Below are positions 22,451-35,671 of a stretch of DNA of 64,000 bases, one piece after another. The stretch comes from Anas platyrhynchos. Taxonomy: Eukaryota > Chordata > Aves > Anseriformes > Anatidae. The stretch spans positions 31,212,501 through 31,276,500 of the forward strand of contig NC_092593.1 of assembly GCF_047663525.1 (NCBI RefSeq). The letters run 5' to 3'. Made by a program: the position numbers and the translations under genes. The notes beneath the pieces are model-generated. The model was not told the DNA's origin and made no database searches. It saw only the letters and a program-made list of their open reading frames with translations. Position 1 is the stretch's first letter. Each line of letters starts with the position of its first letter.

Positions 22451-24099
22451 AAGCGAGGTTTCTTGCTCTCTCTCTGACCCTATTCAGGAAACAACATTTA
22501 TCTCGCCTGCTGATAGCAAAAGGGCTGAGGTATTTGTAGAGCGTGGGCTTCTGCAACCTGTTCTTTACACACTTAAACAACTTACCTGTTGACTTGCAAG
22601 AGAAAGGTCATTTTCCAGCCTAAGACCCAAAGCCTCTGTAGAAGATGATGGGGACTGAAATGAATTTCAATGGGATTTGGAGCTCAGTGCCCAGTTCCCA
22701 CTGATTATTTTTTTTTCTATTTTTTTTTTTTAGCGAATGTTGAGCTGCACTTTGGAAAGCCTCCCATGGTTTAATAGAAAATAAACAAACCCTAGTGCAC
22801 GTTAACTCTTGCGCTGGAGGGTTTGGTCTGAACAAACTTGTTGCAGAACAGGGAGATCCGGCAGCCTGAGCAAACCCTTGCCAAGGTACACACCACCATG
22901 CAAAAGGCAGCCCCTGGGATATTGTCATTTTGTACTTCTACGTGTTATGTAAAGCCACCTGAGGTGCTCCTCGGCCTTGGGCTCCCTTCTGTGATGTAGG
23001 GGGAAGTGACCAGGCTGAGGGACTCGTGCACCAAGTTATGTACTGGTCACCTTGTGTCAATCCCAGCTCTTCTGCCCAAATCTGGCTAAGAGGATAGGGC
23101 AAATATTGCAGAATAGCCTTTGGTTAAGTGTCAGGATGGTGAATGTAAGAAATTTGACAACTTGAAACGTGAAAGCCAGCAGTAACCCAGAGGTCCAAGC
23201 TCAGGCTGGTCATTCTGTCCATCTCTGCAGGAAACACCCTGTCTTTCGTGCATGTGCAGACTGATGAACTGGATTTCAGTTCCCAAAATGAAGAGAGTAA
23301 TTTGCCTTTTCCAATTTGCATAGAAATTACCAGGGAGAAACGCACCTTTTCCTTTTGGTTTGCTCGGATTTGGGCTCCTTGCTGTGCTGGCAGGAGAAGG
23401 AAGCTTGGCTCAGTTTGTCTTGCAGCAAGGCTTTGGCTGTGCTCCAGAGATGGGCAGTAGAGGATGCACCACCTGGAACACAGGTACACAAAAATCTCCC
23501 AACTAAACTCATCACAAGCTTTGGGTGCATTAAAGTCACCGACACTGGCAGGGGAGAGGCTCCTGGGCAGTTTTTGCATTTGGGGTGTTTGAAAACGTGA
23601 GACTAAATTGCGGAGACACTCAGATCCTGAAAGCAGTGCAGACACAGGGGGCATCCCTCCACCCCTAGCTGCCGTTAGCTGGGTTTCAGCCTCCTGTACA
23701 CCCCACAGCACCCCTCAGCAGATGTCTTCAACCGGTCTCGGGTGCCACCAGGGCCCCAAATCCTGCCTGCACCCGGTGAAACCTGCAAGAACCCAGCTGG
23801 GAAGCGGTGGCTGTAGGACAGCGGAGCGAACACCAGATGCCACTGTTCCCCTAGCCGTGCCGTGGGAAACCATCTGTAGAGTGCGGGGAAAAAATTCCCA
23901 ACCTTTTCTTGGGTGCACGAAGTCTCTCAAGGCTGGGAGGACTGGCTTTCTGACAAAAGACTGGGGGTTGGATGTTCAATAGTTGCTCCGGCCGTTTCCA
24001 GGGGATGGTGGGAGCCCTTCAGAGGTTCCCAGGGCTGGTAAGAGGGTCTCTGCTCCTGCCTGGAAGTGACGTTGACTGATATTTCAACTGGAAAGGATA

Positions 24100-24134
24100 A
24101 AAAAAAAAAAAAAAAAGAAAAAGAAAAAAGACAT
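24100..24134. repeat. A-rich tract
   Basis: A run of about 17 A is followed by A-rich sequence with scattered G. No retroelement body could be identified to its left. Confidence 0.85.
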
Positions 24135-25036
24135 TTTCCATCTATCTATAAGCCACAGAGAGATGTCACCTGGATGTCCTCTTCCTAGGCCATAGGGGTC
24201 ACAGACACAACCAGCCCAGTTCATACAACAACCTGGAACAGATCCCACCAGGTATGTATCAGGGCAGCTTCTCTGAACTCAGGGGACAGACCCAGACCTA
24301 TAATGACCCACAGCCGAAGCTTCCCTTCCCCAGCCTCCCTTTGCTTACTTCAGCCCCTGCCGGCATCGCTCAGGCCATCGAGCAAACCTGGGCAAACAAA
24401 CGCCTGTGGCTAATGGTTGGCCAGTGGCTGAGCGAAGTATTTTGGTTTTGTGGGTCGCAAGGAGCAGCACTGCAGAGCTCCCATCCCCTCAATCGAAGGC
24501 AGGAATTATGTACGAGGCAACCAGCAGCTGAAATAGAGAGCAGCTCGCAACAAATTGAATTTACAGACCAACGTGACCGTGCACACGTGGTTTCTTCTTT
24601 GTATTCCACGTTTGACTGGGACACACACTATGAATCTTGCAGGGTAAGAAAAAACAACTGAGCTGTGAGCTCAGCACAGGCAGAAGGTGGCAGTGCAGGT
24701 GTTTGGGAAAGGCTGAGCAGCAGAGGCGGAGGAGGTGGCAGGCAGGAATCAGCCTTTCCACCCTGCTCGCGAGGGATGTAAATCACGCCCGCGCTTCTGA
24801 TAAGTAATGAGAACGGACATGGGAAAGAAAACTGTCGTCTACTAAATTTCAGCCATAGGAAAAATTACCATTTCAAACCCCTCAGTTTCAATCATTTCTA
24901 ACGTTAGAAATTCCAACACTTACATACTTTTCCTGGAGGGAAAGCCTGTACTTTTCTAATCTAATGAGGATCAGTAATGTTGAGTGACTTACCACAAAAT
25001 AGCTCTCCAAAAGTATTTCTTTGAAGACAAACAACC

Positions 25037-25061
25037 TTTTTTTTTTTTTTTTTTTTTTTTT
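25037..25061. repeat. Poly(T) tract
   Basis: This is a run of 25 T, possibly a minus-strand poly(A) tail of an inserted copy. No source element was recognised nearby. Confidence 0.9.
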
Positions 25062-28000
25062 GCTTGGGGAGTCCTTGTTATGCAAGTTATGGCTTACTGA
25101 AAGCGTTTCCTTGGCTTACAAATTGCAAACCTTGCGGAGGAAGCTGCCCTTGCACAAGGAGGCCACAGAGAAATCTGCTCACCGAGCTCTGCCGAGTGCC
25201 CTACGCAAAGACCTGCGCGGCCAAAAGCTTGTCTGGTTTTCCTATCAGCTGATCTCATGCAAAGTCCTGCCTCCCCCTATAAACTTTATCCTTATCCTTC
25301 AATAACAACAGTTCTTTTCTCAAAGTAATAGGTTCCGTTGACGATTTTGTCGTATTTGGATTAGGAAAGGAAGGCACCATGGAGGCTGTGGGCAGCCTTG
25401 GCAAGGCGGGATCCCAGCAGCATTAAAAAAATAAAGAGATGTAGGCAGCCAAACTAGCAGGAGCCATAGCAGGGCAGCCAACAGAGGCAAATAGGCACAG
25501 CCTGGGCACTGCCAAAGAAAGGGAAGGGAATTTGGCAGGTGGAGAAGGTTGTGTGCCAAAACGGGCTTTGATGGTGCTGCAGGGTGCGTCATCTGAGGAG
25601 CATCGGCGGGATGAAATGTGTTTGTGTACGCCTGGATAACCATCATTAAAATAAAGTCTGCTCGGTGGAAGTTCACCAGCAGATCAGGAGGAAGAGACAT
25701 GGATGAGGCGATGTGCTACCAGAAGTTTATCCCTCGGAGAGTGGCAACTTTATATCTGCAAAGCTACTGGGACGCTTCCCCTTGGCCTCGGCAGGGCTTG
25801 AGTCAGACTGCAGAGACACAAACACCAGGGCAAGTCCAGACGCTTCCGAAGTCAAAAACAAACCTTCTGCCAGCTGCCCATCCAGTCCTCTCTGGCATCA
25901 AAGTCTCAGAAATAACAAGGATGGCTCCTGAAGAGATTTCCACAAGCGGCGAGAGGACCTGTGCCTGTCTGATGGAAGAAAATAAAGCCCACACGTTTCT
26001 CGTAGCTTAGGGATCGCAGGGGAAATTTGGGATGGAGGAGGTCATCTTGGCCAACACCCCTCTCTGAAATCATCTCTCCCTTCTGAAGATGGTGTGAACG
26101 ATTTGGATGGAAAACATGAATGGGAAGGAAGGGCAAGGAACAGCGTTATTCGCTGATGGGCTTCGGCAATTTGGTTTCCATTCCCAGAGCTGCCCCATCT
26201 CTGTCTGCCCATCGGGTTATCCCGGTGCCAGATGGGGAGGGCGTTCAGACCTACTGGGGCCGACGGCAAAGTGGTGTTGCTTCCTTGAGGGAATTGTCAA
26301 GAGTTTGATATTTCTTCGCCTGTCTTCCAGCAAAACTTTGTATCTCACAACCGTTCACAAGCCTATTATCCAAAACACTCCGCTATAATAGTTTCAAGAT
26401 GTCTTGATTCAGCTTTGACTTTTTTTTTTAATGCTCTCCAGCTTTTTAGTGTAAGCCGGATAAAGCATTGTTTCTACCCAGAAAATAGAACTTCGAATTT
26501 AGATCACAGCAGTGCCTTTTGAACATTTTCTTTTAATTCAGGGGAATACCTAGTCCTGCAAGCAATTTCAGCTCTGAAAACTTATTTTCCAGGCAGATCA
26601 TCAGTAAGTTTAGTATAAATTCCCCCTGTCCAACACTTAACTCTTTGGTGTGAGCTCCCTAGAAAAGCGTGCCACATGGCAGCCAGTAATATCCAGATTA
26701 TTTCTCGAGTGAAAATTGCTTCAAAACACGAGGGAAGGGCACCTTTTAATCTCTGAGGCCATGCTGAAGCGAGATCACCCAGAGAGACTGCAGCCCTGCT
26801 CAGGATGTGTGCAGGCACGCCGAGGAATTTGGCTTGCCTGCAGTTTATCTGTCCCGATTGAACGCAGATGCAGCCTCCATCGCACAGTTAATGTATAGCG
26901 ACTGGCCCTGAACTAATCAGACCCAGTTTTACGGGGTGGTTTGGCCACAGCTTGCCCTACTGCATGGAAAAGAGTCTCGCTTTTCCTTCCCACCTCGTTG
27001 GACAAGATGTACTCCCGAAATGACCTGAGTTTGGGTAACCACGCGTTCGGGGTCGCTTCTCTGTGACAAAAGAGGGGAGTTCTGCTCTCCAGAAGGGAAG
27101 CAGCTTCCCCAGGGGATGTGCAAAGACACCAGGAGCAGGGACTGGCTCAGGAAGCCCAGCCGATACCAAACCTGCCTCTTGCTCGACAATGTGAAGAGTT
27201 GTTCTGGACCTGTGCACCACCGCTGCTGTGCTGGGGGCTTGATTACAGCTTCCTGACGAACATGCCAGATGCTTGGTGGACCTGCAGCCCGGTCCCCAGC
27301 AGGGCATCTCTGATAAAACGCGTGTGCCAACCTTCCTGTGCTGTGCAAACCAGGGGAAAGCAAGTCCTGTGTCCTCCTGCTGTGGCCACCAGGTCTCCAG
27401 GAAGCTCAATCCAGCCTGGACACACTTCAGAGATGAAATACAGCAGCATCCTCTCGCTATTACCCACTCCTCGTGCAGCAGTGGCACTAAAAAGCCTGAT
27501 TGCAAGAGATTGCAGGGCTCTAGGAGCAGCTGCGCACATCCAGCCCTCCTGTTTCTGAGCCAGCACAAACCCTGCTAGACAGACAGCAGACGAGCAGGAA
27601 GCCTCGGTGCAGTTTCTGCTCCTGGAACCACAAATACTGCTTAGTAATGTTAATTTCTCTTCACATTATGTGCTATTTAAGCTCCCGAGAAGTCCAACAG
27701 GAACGTGTGCTTCACGCTCCTACTGCGGAGCATCTGCAGGCTCAGGGCAGCCGTTTCCTCCAACCCCAGCCTTTATTTTCCTTAGCACCGACAGTTTACA
27801 TTACCAGTTGTAAAAACCGAGGCCTGTTTTTCAACCCATCGCCTATTTTCAAATCCTTTCCCGACATTTTATTACGCCTATTTTGTGTTACGTTCGCCAC
27901 GACACGTTTTCTGCCTTTGAGCCTAACCCCTCGCACCTCCCCGTTTCCTCGTTTTTATTACCGCAAACCTGCAGCTTTGAGGAGGCAACGGGGTGGCAGG

Positions 28001-30800
28001 GGGCTGACGGGGACCAGGAGCGCCTGACGTCGGCAATTACCAGGATTTTCCAATATTTCGAGCAAGGTGTTACCATGAAACCACGCGAGCTGACGGTGGG
28101 CAAGCCTACAGCTTCACCGCAAAATCCGTGGTGCCGGCACAACCAGCGGCCCGGGACTGACTCCCACCCGCCGCAGCAAGCAGAAAGACTTGCTAGAGAT
28201 AACAAAACTCTTTCCTTGTGCAAGGTTTCATGCAAATAGAGCGCTGGTTTCAGCAGGGAGAACTCGAGGCTCGAGTCTGGGAGGGCTGAGCAGCCTCGAA
28301 GTACAAATAAACACATTTCTCAGCGCTGAATAAGGGTTATCCAGAAGAGGAAAGTGGTCCACAACCACCCCGCTCTGCATTCCTGTGCTTGCAGCCTCTT
28401 TTGGAAATGTTATTCGCAATTTTTTCCCCTTTTTCTGTCGCATTAAGGACTGGCTACACTGGGTGAGCTGGCATTGGGTAAAGGCAGCCTCGAAGGAGGG
28501 AGCAGAAGTGGAAATAGGCTTGCTCGGAGAGGGATGTTGCAATCCTGATGTCGTGAACTCTTTACCAGTGGGCTTCCCTTTGCCCAGCTGCAGCTACAAG
28601 GACCAGAATTACCCCGCAGGGTAATCACCTCCTGACAAACACAAGGCCATAACACATCCATTTGTCCTACAATCATCTTCCATGGAAACTCGGGGTTACA
28701 CAAAGGGAACAGCAAGCCGTGGGTAAGAGGAGGTCAGCACGGCTCTCTGCGGCAGAGCTGCACGCACACCTGACAGAAGCAGCCCATCTTCTTGCTAGCT
28801 GCATGCCCAATGCCTTTTTTTTGTTGTTGTTGCTTGGATTCCTTTCCCAGCCACCAGGGATGGTGGTTCAGCGGGATGTCAGTGCAGCGCACCTGGGCTG
28901 CACCCCTGGGGCATCCTCAAGATGCTCCCGCACCTCCAAATCTCTGGGAGCAGAAACGGGACGCAGAAAACCCCAAACCCTTGAGTAGGAAGGTTTTGAG
29001 GACGCCATCCCATCGGGCTCCTTCCCTCTCAGCAGCTTTGATGGGATCGACTTTCTGACCACAATGCAAGGGGAGAGGTCCGTGCCCTGCTGGAGGCTCC
29101 CATAAATCACCGCAGCTCCGCCGGCTCCAGGTGTCTTGGGACATGGCCCTGAGCACGACACCTGTACGGGTCCTTCCATCACAGTGCGATGGAAGAGCTG
29201 CAAGACACCCAGGAGCCTATACCCACCCACCCCAGAGCACAGCTCTCTCTCCATGTAAGACTCGGGGAAGGAGATAGCACACAGCTGTCTCCTCCTGCTC
29301 TTGCAGGCGCTATCCCCTCCTGAGTTGGTATTATTCTCCGCAAAGACCCTACAAAATGCTGGATTCAGGTTCTCTCTTCCTATTTGTATTCCTCCTGCGT
29401 GCTCCTCTGAAACATGTTTTAATTCTCCCCGTTCCCCAACCTCATTTCAGCTGGTGGTGCTGGAAGGTATTTAAAGTTACAGCCGTGCTCCCCTGGGTCA
29501 CCATGAAAGGAATTAGGAAAAAAAAGGGGGGGGGAACACAGAAAGAAAGCCCGTGCCTGTCTGATGCACAGCAATGCTTATATTTCAATTACAGAGAGCG
29601 AGAGGCCAGACTCAACAGAGAGTCTGGGATGGGGGAAAGGAAGAATTATGTTGGAAAACCAGACGCCGCGGCCATAAAAAGGTGGCTGCCTGCAGGGGCT
29701 GACCCGGTTAGCGAGGCAGACAGGTGGCAGCCACGCTTCCCACCCGGCCGGCGAGCCAGCACGGCCGGGCAGGCTGATTTACACCACCCGCAGGCTCCTC
29801 CGGCAGGGCAAGGATGACCCCCAGCCCTGAAATAAAACACATGCTGGAAAATCACCGCCTCCTCTCTATCTCCTGGGGTTGAATCGGGGCTTTGCTGCTC
29901 CCCAGCACCACCTCCGTGCTCCTTTCTTCCTCGAGATGGTGTTTGCCTCCTGCGTTTATGGCCTGAAGCTTTTGGGGCTGGTGTTTGCCTCCGTGTTGGC
30001 AGACCCTGCCCGCAGGACCGAAGGAGCTCGCAGTGCTTTCCACCAGCACAGACTCGTGCTGATAAGCCAGGTTGCCTGCTCCGGGCTGGGCAGGGCTCCT
30101 TGCTCCAATACAAGGCTTTTGTGGGATTTTATGAATGAGGCTGGGCAGGGCTTCGGGCAGCCGAGGTGACACGGTGCAGCTGCCTCCCCTGGGGAGGCAG
30201 AGGACGAGATAAACAGCCCGGCTGGCTCCTGGAGGCCACTTCTCTGATTACTCAATGTTTTCCTCCGGGCTCTGGTCACCACGTCTCATAAATCCCTTTG
30301 CTATTTGGCTCCCGAGCGCTGATGGAGCAGGAACAGGCGCCCAGCGATGCGCCCTGTGCCGGGCTAACAAGGGACTGTTTGAAAGCAGCTCTGCAAGCTG
30401 CATCCTGCAGCTCGGGGTGACGTCAAGCAAGGAACCTCTGGGAGGATGTTGCAAGCCGGGCTTTAAAAGCAGGGTTTGTTTAGGAACATCAGGCTTCAGC
30501 TGGATCCACTGATACTGGGCACGCCAGGGAGACATCCCAATTACTGGGCAGAACTGAGTAAGAGGCTTTCAGGCTGTGGGTACCTTCTGGTGAGCAGCAT
30601 GTAAACATCCTGCCCTGCTCAGCGGGGAGGGATGGAGAAACCTCTCCGCCTCATGTGCTCTGAGCTCAGAGGTCCCCCAGAGCACAGCCAGCTGTGCCTC
30701 GTCCTTCACCCTGGGCTGGCAGAAAGCTGGCAGAGGCTCAGAATAGAGGGTGTGTGTTGGAGAGGGGCTGGCCGTGCCCCTCGTCAGCCCCTGCGTGTGT

Positions 30801-30850
30801 ACATTTATGATCTTGACAGTCTTTTCCAACCTTGATGATTCTATGATCTC
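30801..30850 (+). mobile_element. CR1 LINE 3'-end fragment
   Basis: The segment contains 'tgatcttgacagtc' followed by TTTTCCAACCTTGATGATTC and TATGATCT. This is the characteristic end of avian CR1 elements (…GATCTT-AGGTCTTTTCCAACCTTAATGATTCTATGATT), which close with ATTCTATG octamers. Only the last ~50 bp are clear, as is usual for 5'-truncated CR1 copies. Confidence 0.8.
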
Positions 30851-33220
30851 CTTTAGCTGAGCTACGTGAGATTGCACCGAGGTCCTAGGGAGGTGGTCAG
30901 GCTTGGCGTACTGCAGTCAGCAGGAGAGCCATCAGCATTTGGGAAGGTGAAGCACTGCAGAGCTGGGGCTACTTTGGTCTTTGTCCAGAGGCTGTCCCTC
31001 AGAGTGGGGGATGCTTTAATTCCTCTTGATTTGCTGCTCTCAGCTCACATCAGAAGCCCCACGTCTGGATGCTGTATCAAACAGCAAACAGCTTGGTGCT
31101 TTTAGGAGGCGAGACAGATGCAGTCAGGCTTTTTATCTTGCAGGGCCTCCAAATTGCTGGATTTGTATTTTATTTCAATGATCTCTCAATTGCTAGTCAT
31201 TACACAGAGCAAAAGAACAGCCACATTTGGATAACTTTTCGCTTGGCCAAAGCCCGTGCTTAAATACAATTCCTGTCTCCCAACGACCCACGGTGGGGTT
31301 TATTTTCCAGCCTGAAACCTCGAGAAGTCGAGGCGAGCTGGAAATGATCTGTGGCACTGTGTGTGCCGAGAGCTGAGAGCGGGACTGCTGATGGCTGTGA
31401 GTTTCCTTTACCCATCAGTGAATCACCAACCTGTAGAAAGGAGAAAAGAGAAATAGAAGTGGGCTCCCACGCCCGGCTCTCCCCGTCAGTGCCAGCTGCT
31501 GACGGCCTCTCCGAGCAGTTTCACTTCATGCCACAGCGCTCCATCTGCAGCTGCAGTCCACCAACTGGCTCTTTGGGAGCTCGCTGACCTTATAAAGCAT
31601 GATTTGGTTTTGTTTAAGGAAACAACCCCGACTGTTTGGAAGATGCTTTGATCCTAAATAGCGTTTGGAAGCCACGGGGCCGGGTGAGGCTACGAAATGA
31701 TCTGCTGGTGAGTCACAGCACCGCTTTCGGGGCTATCCGTTTTGTCAGGCAGCATACCTGATTCTCTTGCTCCTCGTCAAATATTTGCTGTCTGTCTGAG
31801 CACATAAAGGCGACTCCACAGCCGAAGCAAACGCCTGCCTTGATGGTGGTCCATCCCTGCGCTGCCGGCTCCTCTCTTGCACTCACCTACACACGGAGCT
31901 GTGCACAAAGCCAGCAGACAAAGGCAGTAATCAAAGTTGCACGCAAAGCAAAAGAGACGACCAACAAATGCCTGCCGTTAGCTTCCAGGAAACAGCAAGC
32001 TTTCAGAGTCCAAATCACCCTTGGTGAGAGCTAGCCCAGCTCCATTAAATTCAACAGACGCTGTTACACTTCAGTGAAGTAGGTCTTTTAGGGTTTATTT
32101 GAGGTTAACTGCCCAAATCCCTGGCTTACAGACCTCTTTATGTCCAAGATAACAAATGGGAAGGCAAATAAGAGCTCAGAAAGAAGGCTGGTTGCCTGCC
32201 CTCTGGCTCGCTGTTTGCTGACAGCACAGCTATGTGAAGCATTCGGCCTGATGCACAGCGTGGCCATCCTGCTTCTATTTCACGACACCACCTCGCTCCC
32301 CTCTGCTTGCTTTTTGGGGACTTTGCCTAGCTGCCAAGTAGGGATACCCACATCGAGTAAACAAGTCCTATCTGCACTTTTCCCAGCATAAACAAAGGCT
32401 GGGCTTTGTCCTCACCATGAGCATGCTGCAGCAAGGAAAAAAAAAAAAAAAAAAGGCTAACACTTACCTTCTTGCCTTTCAGTGAGTAGGATTCTCCTAA
32501 AACAAATAAAAGGACATTTAAAAATGAATGTTAAAGCTGTGGAGCAACCTAAACTATTAGATTAGCAGTTGCTTAGTCCCAGGCCAGCCCTAACCATCCT
32601 CTGGTGGCAGGGGACGTGGCTCTGTGGGAAGATGGAGCCTGAGCAGGCATTAATGCCCCTGGAGCTCCTGACCCTATAAATGTTCAGTCCCTTGGTTAGC
32701 TGCTCCCACCAACGCCAGGCTCTTCATCAAGCTTGTGCCCAAGTGCCTGTGACCCAGACTTCAGATCATTAACCGTACGGATTGGTAATGGGAAAAGGAA
32801 AATAAAAGGTTGTGGGGGGATGAAGGAGGAAAATGCTCTTAAAGCCTAGGAGCTGGCCCAAACAATGCTGATTTTAGTCATGGCCCTGGGATCAGCAATA
32901 AAAGAGATCTGGATCTCAGAAGATTACACGCATCGGGTGCAAGATGTTGGGAAGCAGAAATTGTGTGCTAGTAACACAAGGATAACACACCGATGGGGAG
33001 GATGCTGGCATTTGGATGCCCCCCCCGGCATGCCCTTCCTCATTACTTTCTTTCTCCAAGAGGCAAATTTACTTATCTCTGCCCCAAACGTGCCTTGGGG
33101 AACCCCAGACCTCCAGATCCACAAACGCAGGCAGCGATTCGACATCGAACGTGGAGCAGTCCTGGGCACTGAGCTCTCGAAGACGTGAGTTAACTGGAGA
33201 AAGTCCAAGAAGGAACATTA
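30851..33220. other. Gene-poor interval
   Basis: No coding exon, RNA gene or clear repeat family was recognised, apart from an 18-bp poly(A) run at 32437-32454. Confidence 0.5.
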
Positions 33221-33224
33221 AGAA

Positions 33225-33430
33225 AGGCCAGAAGACACAATTTATGAGGAAAGAGTGAAAGAATGAAGGTTGTTTAGTCTAGAAGATGGATGATTACGAC
33301 CTTCAGCTACATACAGGACAGAGAATGGATTAATCCTTCCTCAGCAGTCATGGTAGACAGTCAGAGTAGTAATGGGCTTACATTGCACCAGTGATGATTT
33401 TGGTTACATGTTAAGCAACACTTTCTTATG
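33225..33430 (+). mobile_element. Ancient CR1/L3-type LINE fragment (degenerate)
   Basis: The stretch 'gaaagaatgaaggttgttta' then 'gtctagaagatgg' resembles the conserved CR1/L3 phrase 'gaaggaactgggttgtttagtctggagaagagg'. A later part, 'cattgcaccagtgatgattt' then 'tggttacatgttaagcaa', matches the downstream phrase 'agttgcaccaggggaggttt…ggatattagg'. The order and spacing agree with the element's 3' region. It is strongly diverged, so an old insertion. Confidence 0.55.
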
Positions 33431-35260
33431 CTTGCTCTCCAGGATTGACTGCTGAGTCTGCATCCACGGATTTTTATTTATTTACTTATTTAAGATGATA
33501 TATAAAAATATCTATACTTTTTTAAAGTCAGGTTTTAGGCTGATTTGCATCTAGTGGGAATGAGGGGTCTTTAGCCTCTCATTTTTATGGTTTTGTGATA
33601 GAACAAGTGCAGCCATCACTCACCAACCTACATGTTACCACGGAAAGAGTCTCCACGTAGAAAGGAGTTTGGGAATCAGAGCCCATTCTGTAACCTTGGG
33701 GCAAAATACGGCCCTTTGCAAGATAAGAAAAAGCCCCAAACTCTGCCAGATGCCTCAGGAGAGATGCTGTGGTGCATCTCCCAAAGGCACAGCACAATGT
33801 CACAGCTGCAATAAGAGCTCGGGCACCATTTATTGCACCACAGGATCACGAGCACCTCCCTGGGCTCACTTAGTCAAGTGCCCTATTGCTTTTCTCTTCC
33901 TTAAAAAAAACAAATAAGAATTCAACATTTGGTGAAAGGCTATCACAGGCTTTCACATCAATTTATCACCACCATCACTGCCCCTACAAAAATGCTGGGA
34001 CACCCCAGAACACCACACGAGCATCACCTGGAAAGCAGGAGAGCTTGCTCCAAATTATTCCTCTCCTAGCAGGCAGGGGTTTGGGTTTAGGATTGTTTTT
34101 CCCTTGTGCAAGTGGCCTTTTCCCCTCCCTGCCATGCCAGACGCCCTCGCATCCTGCTCCTCCCATTTTAGCCACAGCAATTTGGGAATACAGATCCTGT
34201 CCCAGCCACTGAGGCCCCAGAAGAGCAGGGACTGTAAAAATAGCCACTGATGCAATGTGCTGCCAAGAGGAAGCTTGCACAGGGAGAGTAAAAAGTGTAA
34301 AATGGAGGATTTCTATCTCCATTCTTCCCCAGCAGCCCCCAGGAGGCTTGCTTAGACCCCTGCAGCACATAAAATCCTAAACCCCGTTATCCTCAGAGCA
34401 TCTGAGCCCCAAATTTCACTCTGATACTCAAATACTGGGACACTCAGGGCAGGGGAAGGCAGCGGGGGAGATGGTGGGAAGAGAAGGAGGCCGTGGAGGG
34501 GAAGGCAGAACAATAGTTATTTATTTTGATTTTAAATCCCTAAATTTCTAGTTTGTTTATTCTGCATCCTAAGGAGAGAACGCAGATTCCCAGAAAAAGG
34601 GTCTGGGAAAAAGAGGCTCCCGTGTCTCCTTCAGCCCATCAAAGAACAAGACCACGGTGTTTATTTGAATAAAAGAATATTAAAAAAAATCCAACCTCCC
34701 CACAGGAGCCATTCCCACGCGCAGCCTCACACAGCCCCTGGTGCGTGCTTGCTCCGCGTGTCGCCTTCATCTCGGATTCACCACCACAGTCTCGTGGAGA
34801 GCAGACGTGTGAGGGAGCTGGGAAACAAATGAAAAACCATCCTACCTGCCAACCCCACTGGCTCAGCCCAGACGAATCCACAGTTTAGGAGTTAAAGAGG
34901 ACGTCTCTCCTCAGCCACTCCATCACTGCTGTCACTTAACACGAATTCTTTCGGTTTTCAGGCTGGCAGGCTGTCTGGGGATATGATTACATGGCTGAAG
35001 CACACACCAGCACTTGCTGGGCTCCCCCCCACCCTTTTGCCAACTGCAAAGCTCTCCCAGTGATCACAAAGCACGCCCTGAGGAGCGAGGCGAGTGGCTT
35101 AACACGTAGTAATACTTGGGTTCTCCTGGTCTCCATTTGCCAGACAGTAGCATCGTATTTTCAGGCTTTGAATCCGCAATTATGCCAGCTAGGGTTTTAT
35201 TAGCTTTTTTCACCTCTTCAGTCTCTCCTCGAGGACCTCAAGCACAAAATAACACAAGAG
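33431..35260. other. Gene-poor interval
   Basis: AT-rich and ordinary unique sequence with no recognised feature; ATTTA-rich simple sequence lies near 33470-33490. Confidence 0.5.
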
Positions 35261-35265
35261 GTGCA
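35261..35265. repeat. Left target-site duplication of LTR (GTGCA)
   Basis: GTGCA immediately precedes the TGTCGCG terminus of the LTR and is repeated exactly after its other end at 36975-36979. A 5-bp duplication is typical of ERVL-class insertions. Confidence 0.8.
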
Positions 35266-35356
35266 TGTCGCGTTAAAGGGGTGTAGCTGATTAACCGTTA
35301 CGGGCCTGGTTGGATTCAGAGTACTGAACCAGTCGGACATTCACCAAAACTGGGGG

Positions 35357-35482
35357 TCCGTTCGGACATTCACCAAAAACGTATTAACCACCTGGGGGTC
35401 CGCTCAGACATTCACCAAAAACGTAATAACCGCCTGGGGGTCCGTTCAGACATTCACCAACAATGCATTAACCGTCTGGGGG
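35357..35482. repeat. Three tandem 42-bp units in the LTR U5 region
   Basis: Units lie at 35357-35398, 35399-35440 and 35441-35482. Each starts TCCGTTC/TCCGCTC, contains 'acattcacca', and ends CTGGGGG. A partial copy (35338-35356) precedes them. They differ by a few substitutions each. Confidence 0.9.
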
Positions 35483-35671
35483 TCTGGTTAGATTCAGAAC
35501 ACTGAACTATCACGGATAACCACCCTCACCCTAGTTGCATTAATGAGAGCTATCACAATGCAATCAAGTATGGTTTATTACAGCAACAGATAATCAGGTT
35601 CTTTTGGATTGCCGGTGATAGTGACTATCTGCAAAAGCAAGCTAGTATGCATGAAATACACAGGTGTTACA

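Larger units (their letters stand above)
22451..30799. other. Gene-poor interval downstream of MREG
   Basis: I scanned both strands for recognisable protein families and found none. The interval holds poly(A) and poly(T) tracts (24100-24134 and 25037-25061), a (TTG)n stretch near 28820 and unremarkable unique sequence. Open frames are short and without conserved motifs. Confidence 0.55.
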
